From Holacanthus passer (lineage: Eukaryota > Chordata > Actinopteri > Pomacanthidae): a stretch of DNA of 64,000 bases. Positions within the stretch are counted from its first letter, which is position 1; every line of letters starts with the position of its first letter. Shown in pieces: positions 10,440 through 22,239 of the stretch. The notes under the pieces were generated by a model. It was given only the letters and a program-made list of their open reading frames with translations. It had not been told where the DNA came from and ran no database searches. The stretch is taken from the NCBI GenBank assembly GCA_025331565.1, contig JAFREQ010000042.1, positions 3,634,001 to 3,698,000 on the forward strand, written 5' to 3'. The translations under genes were made by a program, and so were the position numbers.

Positions 10440-12150
10440 TCGGTGCCTGGCTCCGAAGCACTAACGCTCCAGGTTTCCCTCATTATATTCAGGTAACAGC
10501 AGCTCATCAAGCTCATGATGTCACCATTTTCATTTTTGTTTTATGATGAGATCGATAACTGAAAGTGTGCTTATCTGTTTTCAATGGATGAGTCATCCAG
10601 TCGGCCGTGCTGCCCTTTCTATCTTTAGCCCTGCATTTATTTTTCAGCACAGTTTTTTTATGCGAACAATCTTGCAGAAGACACACACCTCCTCGACGGG
10701 GAGGCGCATGGAGACAGTGTTTTATAGCTCTGCTCCCTCCTGCCCTCTTCCCCTCTGCCTTTCTCTCTCTCTTGCTCTTTCCTTGCTGTCTTCTCTCTCT
10801 CTCCTGAGTAGATGAGGCCACGCCACCATCACATTTCCAGACTTAAAAAAAAGATGATTAGACAGATTTAATGCCAGTGGAGCCAGTTTGGATGTCTGGT
10901 CAAAGCATTTCACGTCCACAAGTGCATTTATATACATGTGTGCATGTCGTACGCGTGTGCATTTGTACATACGTGTCTGTGTGGTCATATTAGTGCGTGT
11001 AAGCATGTGGCTGGCTCAGAGGAGCAGCGGTGCATACACTAACCATCAGTCAGAGCCCAGAGCCAGCCCTGCTTTAATGGCTGCCATAATTAAAAAAGCT
11101 TTTAGAGGAGGGTGTGCCACTAAAGGGGGCAAGGTGGGGGCAGCGCTGGGCTGGTTGGAGACGCAGAGTGAAGAGCGCAGGACACCCATCTGCCAACAAG
11201 ACAGGCTCGATTTGCATCAGCCAAATATCACTTCTTCTGACTGTGGGCCTAATTTTTAAAGTCATGTCACATGACACGTGATGAGTCTGTCCCTGTTAAA
11301 TGACATGTTGAAATATTAAGACTACACGTTTCATTTTTTGGCCACTTCTGAACACAACATTAACATATCACCTGAAACAGATATTGCAAAGTTGTTACAG
11401 AGGAACATTATCAATCATTTGTAGTCGCTGGCTACAGTTCTTGTTATGTGAAGAAATAGAACCAGTGAGCAGGAAATTAATTAATGTGTAAGAAGCAGGG
11501 GGTAAATTGTGGGATGCATCTAAAGTTAAATCAGACACTTGAAGGAACAATAACCAAATAAGAGCTCTGATTTATCCAGACAACAAAATGAAAATGAACA
11601 TATGATGATGCACGCATGAAAAAAATCTATTTGATTGATTGATATGAAATCAGTTTATTTGGAGAGGAATATGTTTTTGGGGTGTCCAAAAGAGGGTAAA
11701 TAGTTTGAAAACACTACATAAGCTCATAGCATCATAGGCTTTGTTCCACCAAATGAACAATAGCTGTCAGAAATACAGAGGAGTAAAAATACATTTACTC
11801 CATTACTCCCCTTAAGTTCAGCTCTGAGGCACTTATCGTAGTTCCACTGCACAACTAGCAATGCACGGTAAAATAAAAATGCAGGCAGCCGTCTTTCATG
11901 AACAGTCTGTTCCCCTGTAATGTTGCTCTCTGCAGCATGAAGCACCTGCGGAGACTCAGGAAATTCATGCTGATGTAAAGAGGAACATGGAAGTGCTTCA
12001 GGCCGTGTGAGGCTCAGACATGACTTCTGCATGTTGATCCCATCAAAGACGTTACACAGAGGTCATGTTGGCGTCCGCTGGTCAGCAGAGTGAGCAGAAT
12101 TCAGTCCCAATCTTTAACGTTGGATTAAATAACCAAATGATTCTACTGGA
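10440..12150. other. No gene seen
   Basis: Unique sequence with a CT-rich patch at about 10755-10803 and alternating ACGTGTGC-like sequence at 10930-10995. No exon or known repeat recognised. Confidence 0.5.
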
Positions 12151-12154
12151 GAAT

Positions 12155-12440
12155 TCCTACCTCATGTAATAATGCCCTCGCTGAGCCGTCCTCGCTGCCA
12201 TTAGCTGCCGTGTTTACATGACTAGAAAACATTTATTTTGTTGGCAAAGCTCTGTAACGTAAACACCACGAACGGGGATGGAAACAATTACACGTCTCGG
12301 ACATTTCCCCCCGTGACAACAACACGGGACTCTGATCCAAACACACTGCCAGGCTTAAAATATTCATAAGAGGCCGAGGAGAGGCCAGATTTGATGCTGG
12401 TATAAATGGGATTTGGGGAATTCTTCGTGAGTCGTGGTAG
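12155..12440. promoter_or_regulatory. Candidate conserved element
   Basis: Unique, balanced sequence with TAATAATG, CCATTAGC, forkhead-like GTAAACA and GTGTTTACAT, and AACAATTACA. It lacks low-complexity runs and stands out from the repeat-bearing flanks. An enhancer role is inferred from motif density only. Confidence 0.28.
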
Positions 12441-12630
12441 TTGTGTTCAGCTCCTCCGTGGACAGAAGTTCATATTACATTACGCCGGCTCCAGATGGAA
12501 GTTCACGTTAGCCGATTTTGACAATTATTTATCAAAACCAGATTTGTGAACGAGATAGTGTTGCATTGGTAAACGATGTTTTCACAAAGGGCAGGTTATA
12601 CTGTAATCCACTGCGTAGGTGTCTATCAAA

Positions 12631-12655
12631 GTGTGTGTGTGTGTGTGTGTGTGTG
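12631..12655. repeat. (GT)n microsatellite
   Basis: About 12 uninterrupted GT units. Confidence 0.95.
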
Positions 12656-12801
12656 CGGGATTGTGTCAAAATAGGTTTTGGACGTGTGGTTGTGATTAGC
12701 GAGGTCCTTTAACTCCCCCAGGTTGTGAAAACATTTGAAAACACTTTTCATTTCCTTAGCTTGAACCAGAGAGCATCCTGATTCTCACACTGTTTCTCTC
12801 T

Positions 12802-12834
12802 CACACACACACACTCTCTCTCTCTCTCTCTCTC
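12802..12834. repeat. Compound (CA)n(CT)n microsatellite
   Basis: Six to seven CA units run directly into about ten CT units. Confidence 0.95.
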
Positions 12835-13299
12835 GCCCCTATGAAGGTAAACGACCCCGCTCTCTCACACAGGTCCAGCGGAGCAGACCTGCTTCGCTGT
12901 GGCCTCTGGGGTCATGTAGAGGAGGCCTGGGCCCGGCTCTGTGCAACTACTGTGCCCCACAGTTTGTCTCCACTGAACCTATTGAATATCACCGAGGGGG
13001 GAAAACATCTCTGTGTTTACTGCTGCACCCAGAGGTGAAAGCAGCGACGTGGGGGAGAAGGTGTGAGCTCTGGGTTCAGGCGCAGGTCAGAGTTAAAGAG
13101 AGGTTGAGGTTAAAGGTCTGTGCAGAACCTCAGTGTCTTCTCTCACGTTTTTGTACATGACGCTAACAAGCTTGTAAATGTACCCACGATGTAAATCTGC
13201 ACATTCTGTATGAACAAGTGAAAGTGCATGAGGTGTAATTGTTCTTAATGAGTTGAAATGTTCTTTTATTTATACTATTTGTCCTGCTGCAAGTCTCAT

Positions 13300-13526
13300 G
13301 TCATGTAGCTTTGCTCGCTGCCAATTAGCACATCATTTTTTACATGATATCTAATTTGTGCAGTTTTATTTACTGTGATTTGTTTCGCTGTATTTTTAAT
13401 CCCACTCGCCGCTCTGCAATATAACTTCCTTGCTTCTTTGTTTTTTGTGCTGTGTCTTATTATCTGCTGCTGGAGTGGCCCTTCAATTCCCTGTGGGCAT
13501 CATTAAATTTTCAGTTGAACTGAACT
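13300..13526 (+). mobile_element. LINE 3' tail remnant (L2/CR1/Rex-like)
   Basis: The end, with CTGCTGGAG, then CAATTCCCTGTGGG and ATCATTAAA and a short GAACT/TGAAC tail, resembles the 3' termini of fish LINEs of the L2/CR1/Rex group, which finish with an AATTTCCC-TGTGGGA-ATCAATAAA type block and a short tandem tail. The upstream T-rich sequence fits a LINE 3' UTR. No coding sequence remains. The 5' limit is approximate and the clade is inferred. Confidence 0.5.
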
Positions 13527-15239
13527 GATGTTGCAGTGTGTTTGACATGGAGTTGATGGGGTGTATGGGCGAACCGGACCCCCCTCCAGAAATGGGAAAT
13601 GGGTGGAGGTGGGAGGTGTTAAAGTGCTCAGGGCGGACGGAGCCTCCTGTCCTCGGGCCCAGGTGGGGGCAGCGGGAGTTTCAGGGCTGGTTCTTATGCT
13701 CAGGAAGAAAGCGAGCAGGGGTGCAGGATCTGAGCAATTACACTATTTGGGTTACAGGGGAGCTATTTATTTGCGCGGTTTGACATGTTTCTGTCGTCTG
13801 GGGGAGCTGTGCAGCGCGGAAACCGATAGCGCTGAAGTGTATTTATTTATTCTGCAGGCGAAGCAGCCAAACAGAACAAGGCTGGGGAGAGAACTGGAAA
13901 TTAGAAAGTTAGAGCGTGCACAGAGAGAGAGAGAGACAATTTAGAGCTTTTCAAAGAGTCGGGCCTTTAAGTTTTGTCCCAGCATGCTGTGCACTGAGTC
14001 CTGCGGAGTCGTGGGTGGATGAGAGGACACGTCCTCCATCTGCCTGTACGACTTCCCAGACCACAACATGATGCTGGCTACTGACCAATGGTGTGATGAG
14101 TTTTTATTCATGGTTCAGTTCACAATCACAACCATCTAACTAAACAAAAGCTTTAATATCTCGACGTGTCCAACCTTTTGACAACTTCACCAGCAAAGGC
14201 CTTAATAGAAAAAACACCTGAATGATCAACTCACATCACAACTTCATTCATCATAACATCGTTTGCCCTGATCTCCTTTAGCTGCTGCAGCTACACCAAT
14301 CAAGCTTTTGGTTATTGAACATATGCAGATTGTGGTATTGTTATTTTAAACAATAAGTTTTTGATTTTAGAAGTAGACAAAGGCAAGTTTCTCACATCTG
14401 GCACCAGCAGATTCTGTTAACTGCAACTAATCATTGTTATTTAAGACAATGTTAATTCCATGAGTTGGTTAAAACATTGGTTAAACATTCAGCTGAGTCA
14501 TTTTAAAACTAGAAAACTGAAGCTGAACCAGTTGATCAGGTAGAAGACATGGACATTAGAGGAGAAAGCAAACGTGCTGAACAAACCTTTTTCTAATGTA
14601 ACTTGGAACTCATCTATTTTTGATTTTTAAAAACTACATCAAACTTCAAACTCTATAAACAGAGTGTTGATCTTACATCAGCTTAAACACCGGTGCCCTC
14701 TGTAGAATGAAGTTTTGGTTTTAATATTATTGGTGGCAGAAAATCAAGAAGCAAAGAATCAAACCATGAAAGTGAACAGCGGTCCAGAGACAGCTGCTCT
14801 CCCCAGTGTTTGCCTCTTTAATCCATCATGGGAAACTTACATCAGCGTGCCATCGACAGTTTACTGACATAACATCACATGAGCTCTGCAGAAGTTCAGA
14901 TGTCGCCGCCGCTCGTAGCCGCTGACAAGTAAAGAGCAGGACAGCTTTAAATATCACGTTGTTGATTGTACTGTCATTGCACCGTCCTCAAACAATCCTC
15001 AGCCCGTCTCCGCTGTTGTGTGCGGGTTTGTAAGGACGCGTGTGTGTGTTTTCAGTCTGTGCATAGATTCCTGATGTTTCCCACCACACTGTGATTCGAC
15101 CACAGAGATTAAAGTCAAGAACGAAAGTGATCAAACAAACAGAACTTTCATCCTTTGTCATAATCGATATCGTTCTTTTCTCCTTTTTGTTCTTCTTTCT
15201 CAACCTCACATCTTATATCCAATCTGTTTGATTCTCTCT

Positions 15240-15240
<1 letters not shown>
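13527..15240. other. No gene seen
   Basis: A GC-rich patch (13560-13700) includes a 12/14 CTCF-like match at 13659-13672. Beyond it lies unique AT-leaning sequence with no exon or repeat that I recognise. Confidence 0.45.

Positions 15241-15242
<2 letters not shown>

Positions 15243-15275
<33 letters not shown>
15243..15275. repeat. (CA)n microsatellite
   Basis: About 16 uninterrupted CA units, about 40 bp left of the piggyBac-like element. Confidence 0.95.
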
Positions 15276-15277
<2 letters not shown>

Positions 15278-15318
15278 GTGCTAATGTTGACCATGTGTAT
15301 ATCTGGCAGCTATTTTAA

Positions 15319-16351
15319 CCCTCAAATGCATACCTCGGTTTTTTCCAGGATAACACCCGCTCTAATTCATTCATTTTATTCAATTAAGACCTCAACTCAT
15401 GATATTCATCCAACTATTTGTTTTTAAACAATATCCTGTTGTCAAAATGTCAAAAAATGATAAAAACATTGTATAATGTTTTTCTCAAAACAGTTTATAG
15501 GATCACTAAAAATCATTTTATTTGCAGTTTGCTGGATGTGAGCAATAATGGGTCACGCTGTGTTTCCTGTTTGGCCTCATAACAACACTCCTGTCTCACT
15601 CTTACTAAAAATAACGACAGACACCAACAATGAAAAATGTTCTGTATATTAACCTACTGTCACAGTAACATGATTGTGCAGGCTTCTGATGACAGCAGGT
15701 CTGGAGATGAAGATGATGATGATGAGATGATGATCATGAGGAATTTGTGTTTGTGCCATTTTATAAACCAGATCATTTAAAAGCTGAACAGGAGCATGAG
15801 GATGATGAAACTAGTCCAGACAACATGAACTCTGAACGAGACGAAGTTCAAGATGCCGTCAGAGTAACATCCAAGAGAAGACGGGACTGATGAGGGAACT
15901 TTATATAGTTACCACAACTGCCTCGAGCCGCCTGCTTTAAACGCACAAGAAGCTTTTCTGGCCGAATTTCCAACTTGGTAAGCCAGACCTTCTCGCAAAT
16001 GTCACACTTTCCAGGAAAAGCTCGGCCTTCAGCTGTTGTAACTGTGGCTGGAGAAAATAAAAGAGGTGATGGAAGCTCTAAAAGTCTTGTGGTTTGTCCA
16101 GAAACAGAATCTCTTCAGCTGAGAAACTCCCATAAAAATGCTGGAGATGCCACATCTGTACGTCCACGTTCGGCCTCAGAACAGCAGAGCGGCGGACACG
16201 ATATGCACAAGCACGCTCCAATGACCACAGACGACAAACTGAGCTGACTAATTTGGGTTTGTAGGTTCAAGTCTATGAGACATTACAGTCACTGTGTGTA
16301 AAATTGTACTGTTTGTAGGAAAGTTTGAAAAAACATCCGTGCATTTAAGGG
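15319..16351 (+). mobile_element. Decayed piggyBac-like DNA transposon
   Basis: The left end reads TTAA (15315-15318) then CCCTCAAATGCATACC. The right end, on the minus strand, reads TTAA (16352-16355) then CCCTTAAATGCACGG. The first 12 terminal bases match 11 of 12, and both ends then carry a T6C block. TTAA target duplications and CCC-starting ends define piggyBac elements. At about 1.03 kb it is far shorter than an autonomous copy (usually above 2 kb), so most of the transposase gene is missing. A broken acidic N-terminus remains at 15670-15890. A 90-codon open frame at 15975-16247 shows no domain that I recognise. Confidence 0.8.
15670..15890 (+). pseudogene. piggyBac transposase N-terminal remnant, frameshifted
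   Basis: From an ATG at 15670 a frame reads MIVQASDD and then a glycine/aspartate/glutamate-rich run to about 15726. The acidic reading then continues only in another frame, starting in the same GAT repeat and running 54 codons (15726-15887) to a TGA at 15888. That second part includes EEFVFVPFYKP and ends in a basic KRRR cluster. A highly acidic N-terminus ahead of the catalytic core is typical of PGBD-type transposases. The break lies inside the (GAT)n run at 15706-15734, where slippage would explain it. The DDE core is absent, so this cannot encode an active enzyme. Assignment depends mainly on the flanking piggyBac ends. Confidence 0.5.
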
Positions 16352-16359
16352 TTAAACTG

Positions 16360-16510
16360 CAAAGCTTTGCCCTTGAACTGTACTCAAATGATTCCTGGGT
16401 AAACACAGCTAATCCAGCGCTCAGGCAGCTGCAGAGGATATGGAATCAATATAGCAAAGAGCGGATAGTGTTTTCCAATATTATGAGCTTTTCATATTCA
16501 TAACTCACAC
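16360..16510. promoter_or_regulatory. Candidate conserved element beside the transposon
   Basis: Unique sequence directly right of the piggyBac target site. It has GTAAACA, GCTAATCC (bicoid/OTX-like TAATCC), GGAATCAATA and TCATATTCATAA. Composition is typical of an enhancer; function is inferred. Confidence 0.3.
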
Positions 16511-16514
16511 ATAG

Positions 16515-18935
16515 CTTTTTTTTTTAGAACAGCTCCTTCCTCTCATGGTGGGAACCAGGGTTGCAGTCATCAATGTGGATAAATGAAGGACACCTTACCA
16601 GCAGCCTCATGCCTGGCTGATCAGCTGGGTGGTCTGGGAATCCTCTCCATGACTGTTAGACATTTTATTTCCTGGTGAATTGTTATGCACCCATTTATGC
16701 TTTTCATGCATCAATCAAGTCCTCTGCGACTTCTTCTTACATCCTCAGATCTGTCAGCTTATTGATTCAATGAGGAGCAGTGCATTTTATTTTTCAGTAC
16801 AGGAGTGCTGTAACCCTGGTGGGAACATTGGGCTGCTCTGCATTCCACCACGTCGGGTTTGAAAGGATAAAGTCAAGCATGACGACGGCGTCCTGCGGAG
16901 ACGCCCTCCTGATGCCTCTCAACGTTAGATTACAGGTGAAGAACCCGCTGAGCAACATAACAGGATATGAAACGCTTCGCTCTCGCACTGTCAGTCCAGA
17001 GATGTTGATTCTGTTCATGAGCAGCGCTGTTGGAGGAGAACCTGACCTTGAGTCATGACCCTTTGATATTATAACTGTGTGTATATATTGTGTGTGTGTG
17101 CATGTGTCTAATGCTGATTATCCACTTCTACAGGGTGACTCATGAAAAACTGACAGGAGAAGAAGTTGTTGTTGAGGTAGTTTGTCAGCCAGAGACTCAT
17201 TAGGTGCTTATGATGCTGACGGTGACTCACAAGTATGATTGATTATTCCTCATAGCACCAATCAGCTGCAGTCTGGTCATGTTTAAAGAATATGAAGTGG
17301 CTTCAGAGTCGCTCTGTGATTGCATTCGGGGCACGGGGCCGGTTTACTGCCGCGGGCCGCCCTTATCTCAACACAGTTATGAATGCGTCACATGGACCCC
17401 AGCACACCAGCTTCTGTCACGACCTTGTCGACTTTTCTCTCATCACGATCGCTTTATTCTCTCTTCTCCTTTGATTCTCCGTCAGTCTACAGTGAACACC
17501 CGACAGCAAGTCTGTTTACTCTTCAAAGCGAAAAAAGCGTTGGTTCGTTTATTTCCACTCACTTGTGTGTAGTGATTTTTAGTGTTTACGATTCAACCTA
17601 AATTTACATTCCAGCTCTCGTTTGACTGATTTTGACTAATGGTTCTTAATTTTTCTCGGGCACAAACACAGTTAACTGAACAGCCAGTCGGCCAGCTGTG
17701 TTTTCTTTTCAATTAAGTTTTATTTGTTAAGGTATGATCATAACTGTATTGTAGGTCTGTGCCATCTGTTTGACATCATACACACTGTGAGTACGACAAA
17801 GTGCATACATATCGGATTTGGTGTGAAAGGAAATATTTAGGTCGGAACCGCCGCTGTGTTTTTAGAAACAAGCTGGTTGGTTCACTTTAGTTGCCACCGA
17901 TGTGTAATAAAACATTTGCATTAAGTTCAACATCTTCTGTCGAGGCGAGCGCCACAGTGACACAGATCTCTAATGAAAAATGTAACGTCTGGACCACATG
18001 GGATTATACTACAAGACTGCCTCCTCAGGCATCGAGCCCACAGTGGATTTGACGCGCTCACATTGGAATTTGCCAGCAGCGTCATTACATTTGGTGAAAT
18101 GTAAGTTTTCACAATTGTCCTCCTTTGGGTAACGTGGAACAAATTGATTTTATATGTGTGTGAGCAGAAGCTTCAACTGGCAGTTGTTGCAGCAGGTCTT
18201 GTCTCCAACACCAGACAACAGAGTTATTTAGGTATTTAGTTAGTTCAGTGCATTTTTTTCTGTGGTCTGTTCAGTTTAATATTGCTTCCTTATTCTGGTA
18301 GTAGATTTTCTTGTTTTTGCATTTACTTGAGCAACAAAAAAAGAAGACAAGTGTCCTCTCTGCATGTGGGTTCAACTAAGTTTAAGCTTTAAAATCATGC
18401 AACTTATTGACATTTTGCACATGTGCATCTTTTTACCACTAATTATATTAGCTTCAGACATGAGCTACATAGTGGAATAACTCTGATGAGAGTTTTAACA
18501 GTTTTGTGTATATAAGCGACATATGTGTGACTGTTTACATTCACCACTGAATCAATAACCACTAATCACTGAAATTCACTCTTTAAGCACAAACATGTGA
18601 CAAATGAGCTGAAGGAATGTCGACATGTTGGACAGGTAGGAAGTTTTATTTACAGATCAGCGAGCAGCACCTACTCTCTTCACCTTTATTCAAGGGGAAC
18701 ATTTTCACCAGGGTGATTGATCGCTCGTGAGACTTCCTCCGCTTCCTTATCTGGTGTTATTTGGGTCGAGGCCTCTGCCCCGAGCCTCGCTGCCCTGTGC
18801 CATGATGGATAGTCGCAGAGGTGCTGTGACTTTGAGCCACAGCAACACAACCTTTCTGAAACAAACCTCCTGCTTCTGCGGCGCCACAGATCCAGGCATC
18901 GGCCGCGTTCTTTGATACGCGGTGTAACACAACCT
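16515..18935. other. No gene seen
   Basis: Unique sequence. A short TG-rich stretch lies at 17078-17106. No repeat family, splice-bounded exon or RNA gene recognised. Confidence 0.5.
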
Positions 18936-18939
18936 CTCG

Positions 18940-19105
18940 TTATTCACATGGATGTTTTATTGAAAATGTAAATGAGAATGGCCTCGAGCTTAAGATTTAT
19001 CAATGTCGCATCTGTGAGAGCGTTTTAAACTTTGCCTGATAAAGCAAATAAGGCTGCGATTTGCCCACAAATGAAGCCTTGTTCAGCCGAGTGCGTCGTG
19101 TCTGT
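18940..19105. promoter_or_regulatory. Candidate conserved element
   Basis: Unique AT-leaning sequence with AAATGAGAATGG, TTTATCAATGTCG and a GATAAAGCAAATAAGG block, lacking simple repeats. The 13-mer ATTTATCAATGTC also occurs at 695-707 in the first candidate element, although a 13-base match is expected by chance at this scale. Confidence 0.27.
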
Positions 19106-19201
19106 TGTTGTCGTTTATTTTCACACCCATTTTTGTTCAATACACTAATGTTCACCTATTTGTTTTTCCCGCTTTAAATAGGTTGATCTGACCTTGACTC
19201 C

Positions 19202-19212
19202 GGGGGGGGGGG
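19202..19212. repeat. Poly-G tract (G11)
   Basis: Eleven consecutive G followed by AGGG. It could join a G-quadruplex, but only one further G run is close by. Confidence 0.9.
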
Positions 19213-19214
19213 AG

Positions 19215-21095
19215 GGCAGTGCTGAGGGCACGCTGAGCACGGGTGGCCTCAAAAGTGGGAGAGCATGTTAGATTTACAACTTGGGGAGATTTGTTTACGA
19301 ACGTCAGGGAGTTTTTCTCTTGGCTTCACGAGGGCGCAGAGGCCCTAATTTGTCTGGTTAATGCTGCTAATCCTGCTCCTGGAGATCGTCCGGAGTCTGC
19401 CTGCTGTAATGCCTTCCAGGCTGCTGTCACAGGGAGGAGAAAATTATTTTTATTAATCTGTTTTTAAAGGCTCACAAGGTTCTGCTGTTGAGGGCTATCA
19501 GAGTGAGCGATGATCAGGCCGAGACAATAGGTTTAGGATGCGCATTAGAGCACCTAATGGTCCTCTCCGTCTTCCACACGCGCGTCGTGCTCGATACACC
19601 GTCGTCCCAACAAATACACACAAGCACAGATGAAAATTCACATGCATGAAAGCACATAAACGATTTTTCACTTTCAGCAGAAAGTGAAACATTTTCTGTC
19701 AGCCATTAATCACAAGCGATAAAAAAAAACCTGAGTGAAAAAAAGACATTAGACTATTTTCATTTCATACCTTTGTTTAGGAGAAAGCAGCCAGTTTCCA
19801 TTACAGTCTTCTGTTTCTGTTTAAACTGAGCTCGGCGGCCGTCCAAGACTCAACAGAACGAGAAAAAAAACAAAACAAGAGAGAAGACAAAACCTCGGCT
19901 GGCAGCAGCAGCTATTGTGTGTCTTTGGTTCCTGCTCTCTAATCCATAAAATAAGATCACTTTGGGTCCAAATACCTGATTGTGCACAATCGTGGAGTCG
20001 AGCGTGGGACGATGGTGCGTTTCCTGCGGTCGCCCTCAGCTCGGAGCTCAGTTTGTAGCTGCTCCAAATTTGCTGTAACATAATAGATTTTACGACTTTT
20101 GCGTTCCGTTGTTTAATTCTCGGGTCCCAGCGCTGATTGAAACGCTGCTGTCAGGTCTCTGGATGGATTAGCAGTATTATGACTCAGGCATCTGCTTGAT
20201 GGACGTGCTTACAAAGAGAATCGCTGCTGAACACTAATGATGGCTGATTATCTCCATTTTAACTACCGTATCATGGCTCACAGCGCCATCATCACGTCTC
20301 TGTGTACATACGCTGCTGTTTACAACATACCTCACACATTTGTTGAGCAAAATAATCAAAAGATGTTTCTGATTTGCTGCCCCCCCCGCCCTCCTCCCAG
20401 CTGTCTCCTCTCTCCTCCGATCCCCTCATGCTTTCACTTTTCCTCACAGGAAGTGATTTACTGTCAAACACATTCCAACATCCGACCCCAACTACCCACC
20501 CTGATCTCTCCCAGCAGACCCCAAGCTTTCATTTCTGCCCATTTTCTCGCCTCCTTCCTTCTTCTGCCAGGGAGGAACATGGCGGCTTCGACCTGTGTTT
20601 TCATCAGGGCGTCTGTGATCAGCTCTCAATCGTGAGCAGATGCGTCTGGTCTCTGTGGCTCTGAGGGTTATTTCTTATTCCATCGAGTGTTTGTCCTTGT
20701 GATTGTACGTAGGTGCGTTTGTTTGTTCTTTCCCTCTGTTTGTTTGATTGGATGGCGAGAAAATCATCTCACTCACACGTCGTTAGCAATTTTCAAATCT
20801 ACATTTCTGCTTTTTTGTTGTTTTCTCTGCAGATTTCTAACATGTGTAGAAATAATGCATCATGCCGCAACGTAATGGCGTTTTCAAGTGGGAAGAAACT
20901 CTCTGTTCTCTCACCCACTTCCACATGTCCTCACTGTAACTCATTCTCTCTTTTTGTCCTCTCTTTGTCCCAACATGCTTCCCTCCTCTCCTTCCTCCTC
21001 TTCCCTCCTGTCTCTGCATCCGAGTCAGAAACATCCTGTTCATGGCTCCATATTGACAAAGACACAGCTGGTCTGGGTCTGCATGTGGGCCGGCT
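19215..21095. other. No gene; pyrimidine-rich patches
   Basis: C/T-rich low-complexity sequence at about 20375-20450 and 20970-21015. The open frames there (up to 138 codons) are low-complexity and lack any domain. Confidence 0.5.
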
Positions 21096-21099
21096 GCTC

Positions 21100-21337
21100 C
21101 AGCTTTATTTATGCCTCTCTCCTGGTTAGGCAGCCGAGCTCTGGAGCAGATGGCTGCAGTGTTCAATTGGACTGTGCCGTTGTACCACTCGTAATTGGCA
21201 CTTGGAACCAAGTGCCTCATTAATTATGCAAAAGGGGACTGTTTTAATGCATGCTGAACCGGTCTTACTGAAGTGTAATACTAATCAAGTGAGTGCTTTG
21301 CTGCATTATGCATTAGAGAATTTGATTTATTTTAATT
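21100..21337. promoter_or_regulatory. Strongest candidate conserved enhancer
   Basis: Unique sequence packed with developmental-type motifs: TTCAATTGG, GTAATTGG, CATTAATTATGCAAA (homeodomain plus POU/octamer-like), TTTTAATGCATGC, ACTAATCAAG and GCATTATGCATTAG. It also contains the 9-bp-arm palindrome at 21197-21216. There is no low-complexity DNA, and the segment ends abruptly where a SINE remnant begins, which suggests that the insertion was tolerated at its edge. Function is inferred. Confidence 0.42.
21197..21216. promoter_or_regulatory. Near-perfect palindrome in candidate enhancer
   Basis: GGCACTTGGAACCAAGTGCC has two exact 9-base arms around a two-base AA centre. TTGGC at 21195-21199 is an NFI-type half-site, and CACTTG/CAAGTG are E-box-like. 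It could bind a dimeric factor; no factor is established. Confidence 0.4.
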
Positions 21338-21339
21338 GT

Positions 21340-21460
21340 GGGCTTGTAACCGGATGGTTTCGGGTCTGAATCCCTGGACAAAGGTAGGTGGGGAAACATG
21401 AATGAGTGCCGCGGCTTGTTCTTCGTCAGCCGCCCTTGTAGCGCCCTTGAGAATACGGTC
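21340..21460 (+). mobile_element. tRNA-derived SINE remnant, 5'-truncated
   Basis: The order TGTAACCGGATGGTT, GGGTCTGAATCCC (a decayed RNA polymerase III B box, 21362-21374), GGTGGGGAAA, TGAATGAGTG and GCCCTTGAG follows a tRNA-derived SINE layout common in ray-finned fish. The A box is missing, so the 5' end is lost, and several positions are diverged. It is non-coding and depends on LINE enzymes. The exact SINE family was not determined. Confidence 0.7.
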
Positions 21461-21748
21461 GTAGGATGGTTTCCACATGAGAGGCTGCAAGTATGTCGGA
21501 CTGAAAGCTGTTTTTGAACTCTGACGCAGTCCAGAAAAGTGGACTGGGATTCAATGAAAACAGGAAAAAAAGTGGTTCATGTTAAATGTACGTGTATAAA
21601 AGGTGAAATGTGGTGCAGCAGGTGTTAAAGCAATTCATCCCATAATCTTTCTGTAAGTGTTCTCCTGTTTCATAATGTTGTAGGAAACTTTTGTAGTTCG
21701 CATGTGCTTTATGTATTGAGGTCCCACATTTGGAGAAGATGTATCCTG

Positions 21749-22233
21749 TGTCACGGTTCTGCCAGCCAGGCCTCTGTTCACCTTTAGTGTTTGTTCATGT
21801 CTTGTACTTGTCCTGCCATGTTCTGTCTTAGGTCTCTGTCCTAGTTCTGGTCTCTGTCATAGTTCTGTCCTAGTTTACCTGTCGCAGTGTGTCTGTCATA
21901 GCTGTCACTCCTCACCTGCCATACTCACTCTGCCTCACCTCACCTACCAGCCACTCCCACCTCATCACACACCCCTGCACCCAGCTGCTCTCTATCTGCA
22001 ATCAGGACTCTATATAGGCCGCTCCATTTCATTCAGCCTTTGCCGGATTGTTGTTCTTCTTGTTCCTTCATGACATTTTTGGATTTGCTCTTAGTCTCCT
22101 GTTCATAGTTCATGTTTGTGGTTTCTGTCTGCCTCTTCCTCTGGTTTTTAGACTATCCTGCCTCAAATAAAGGCCTTTACCTGCCATCAGTTCCCGTGTG
22201 TTGCATTTGGGTCCATCCCCACTCCCCTTCACA
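21749..22233 (+). mobile_element. Solo LTR of an LTR retrotransposon, copy A
   Basis: This 485-bp unit starts TGTCACGG, ends CTTCACA (TG...CA ends) and is flanked by an identical 5-bp TCCTG at 21744-21748 and 22234-22238, a complete target-site duplication. Inside are a TATA box in ACTCTATATAGG (about 22010) and an AATAAA signal at about 22166, in the order expected for an LTR. No gag or pol sequence or second LTR follows, so it is a solo LTR left by recombination. A diverged relative lies at 32232-32651. Gypsy class is likely but inferred. Confidence 0.85.
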
Positions 22234-22239
22234 TCCTGA

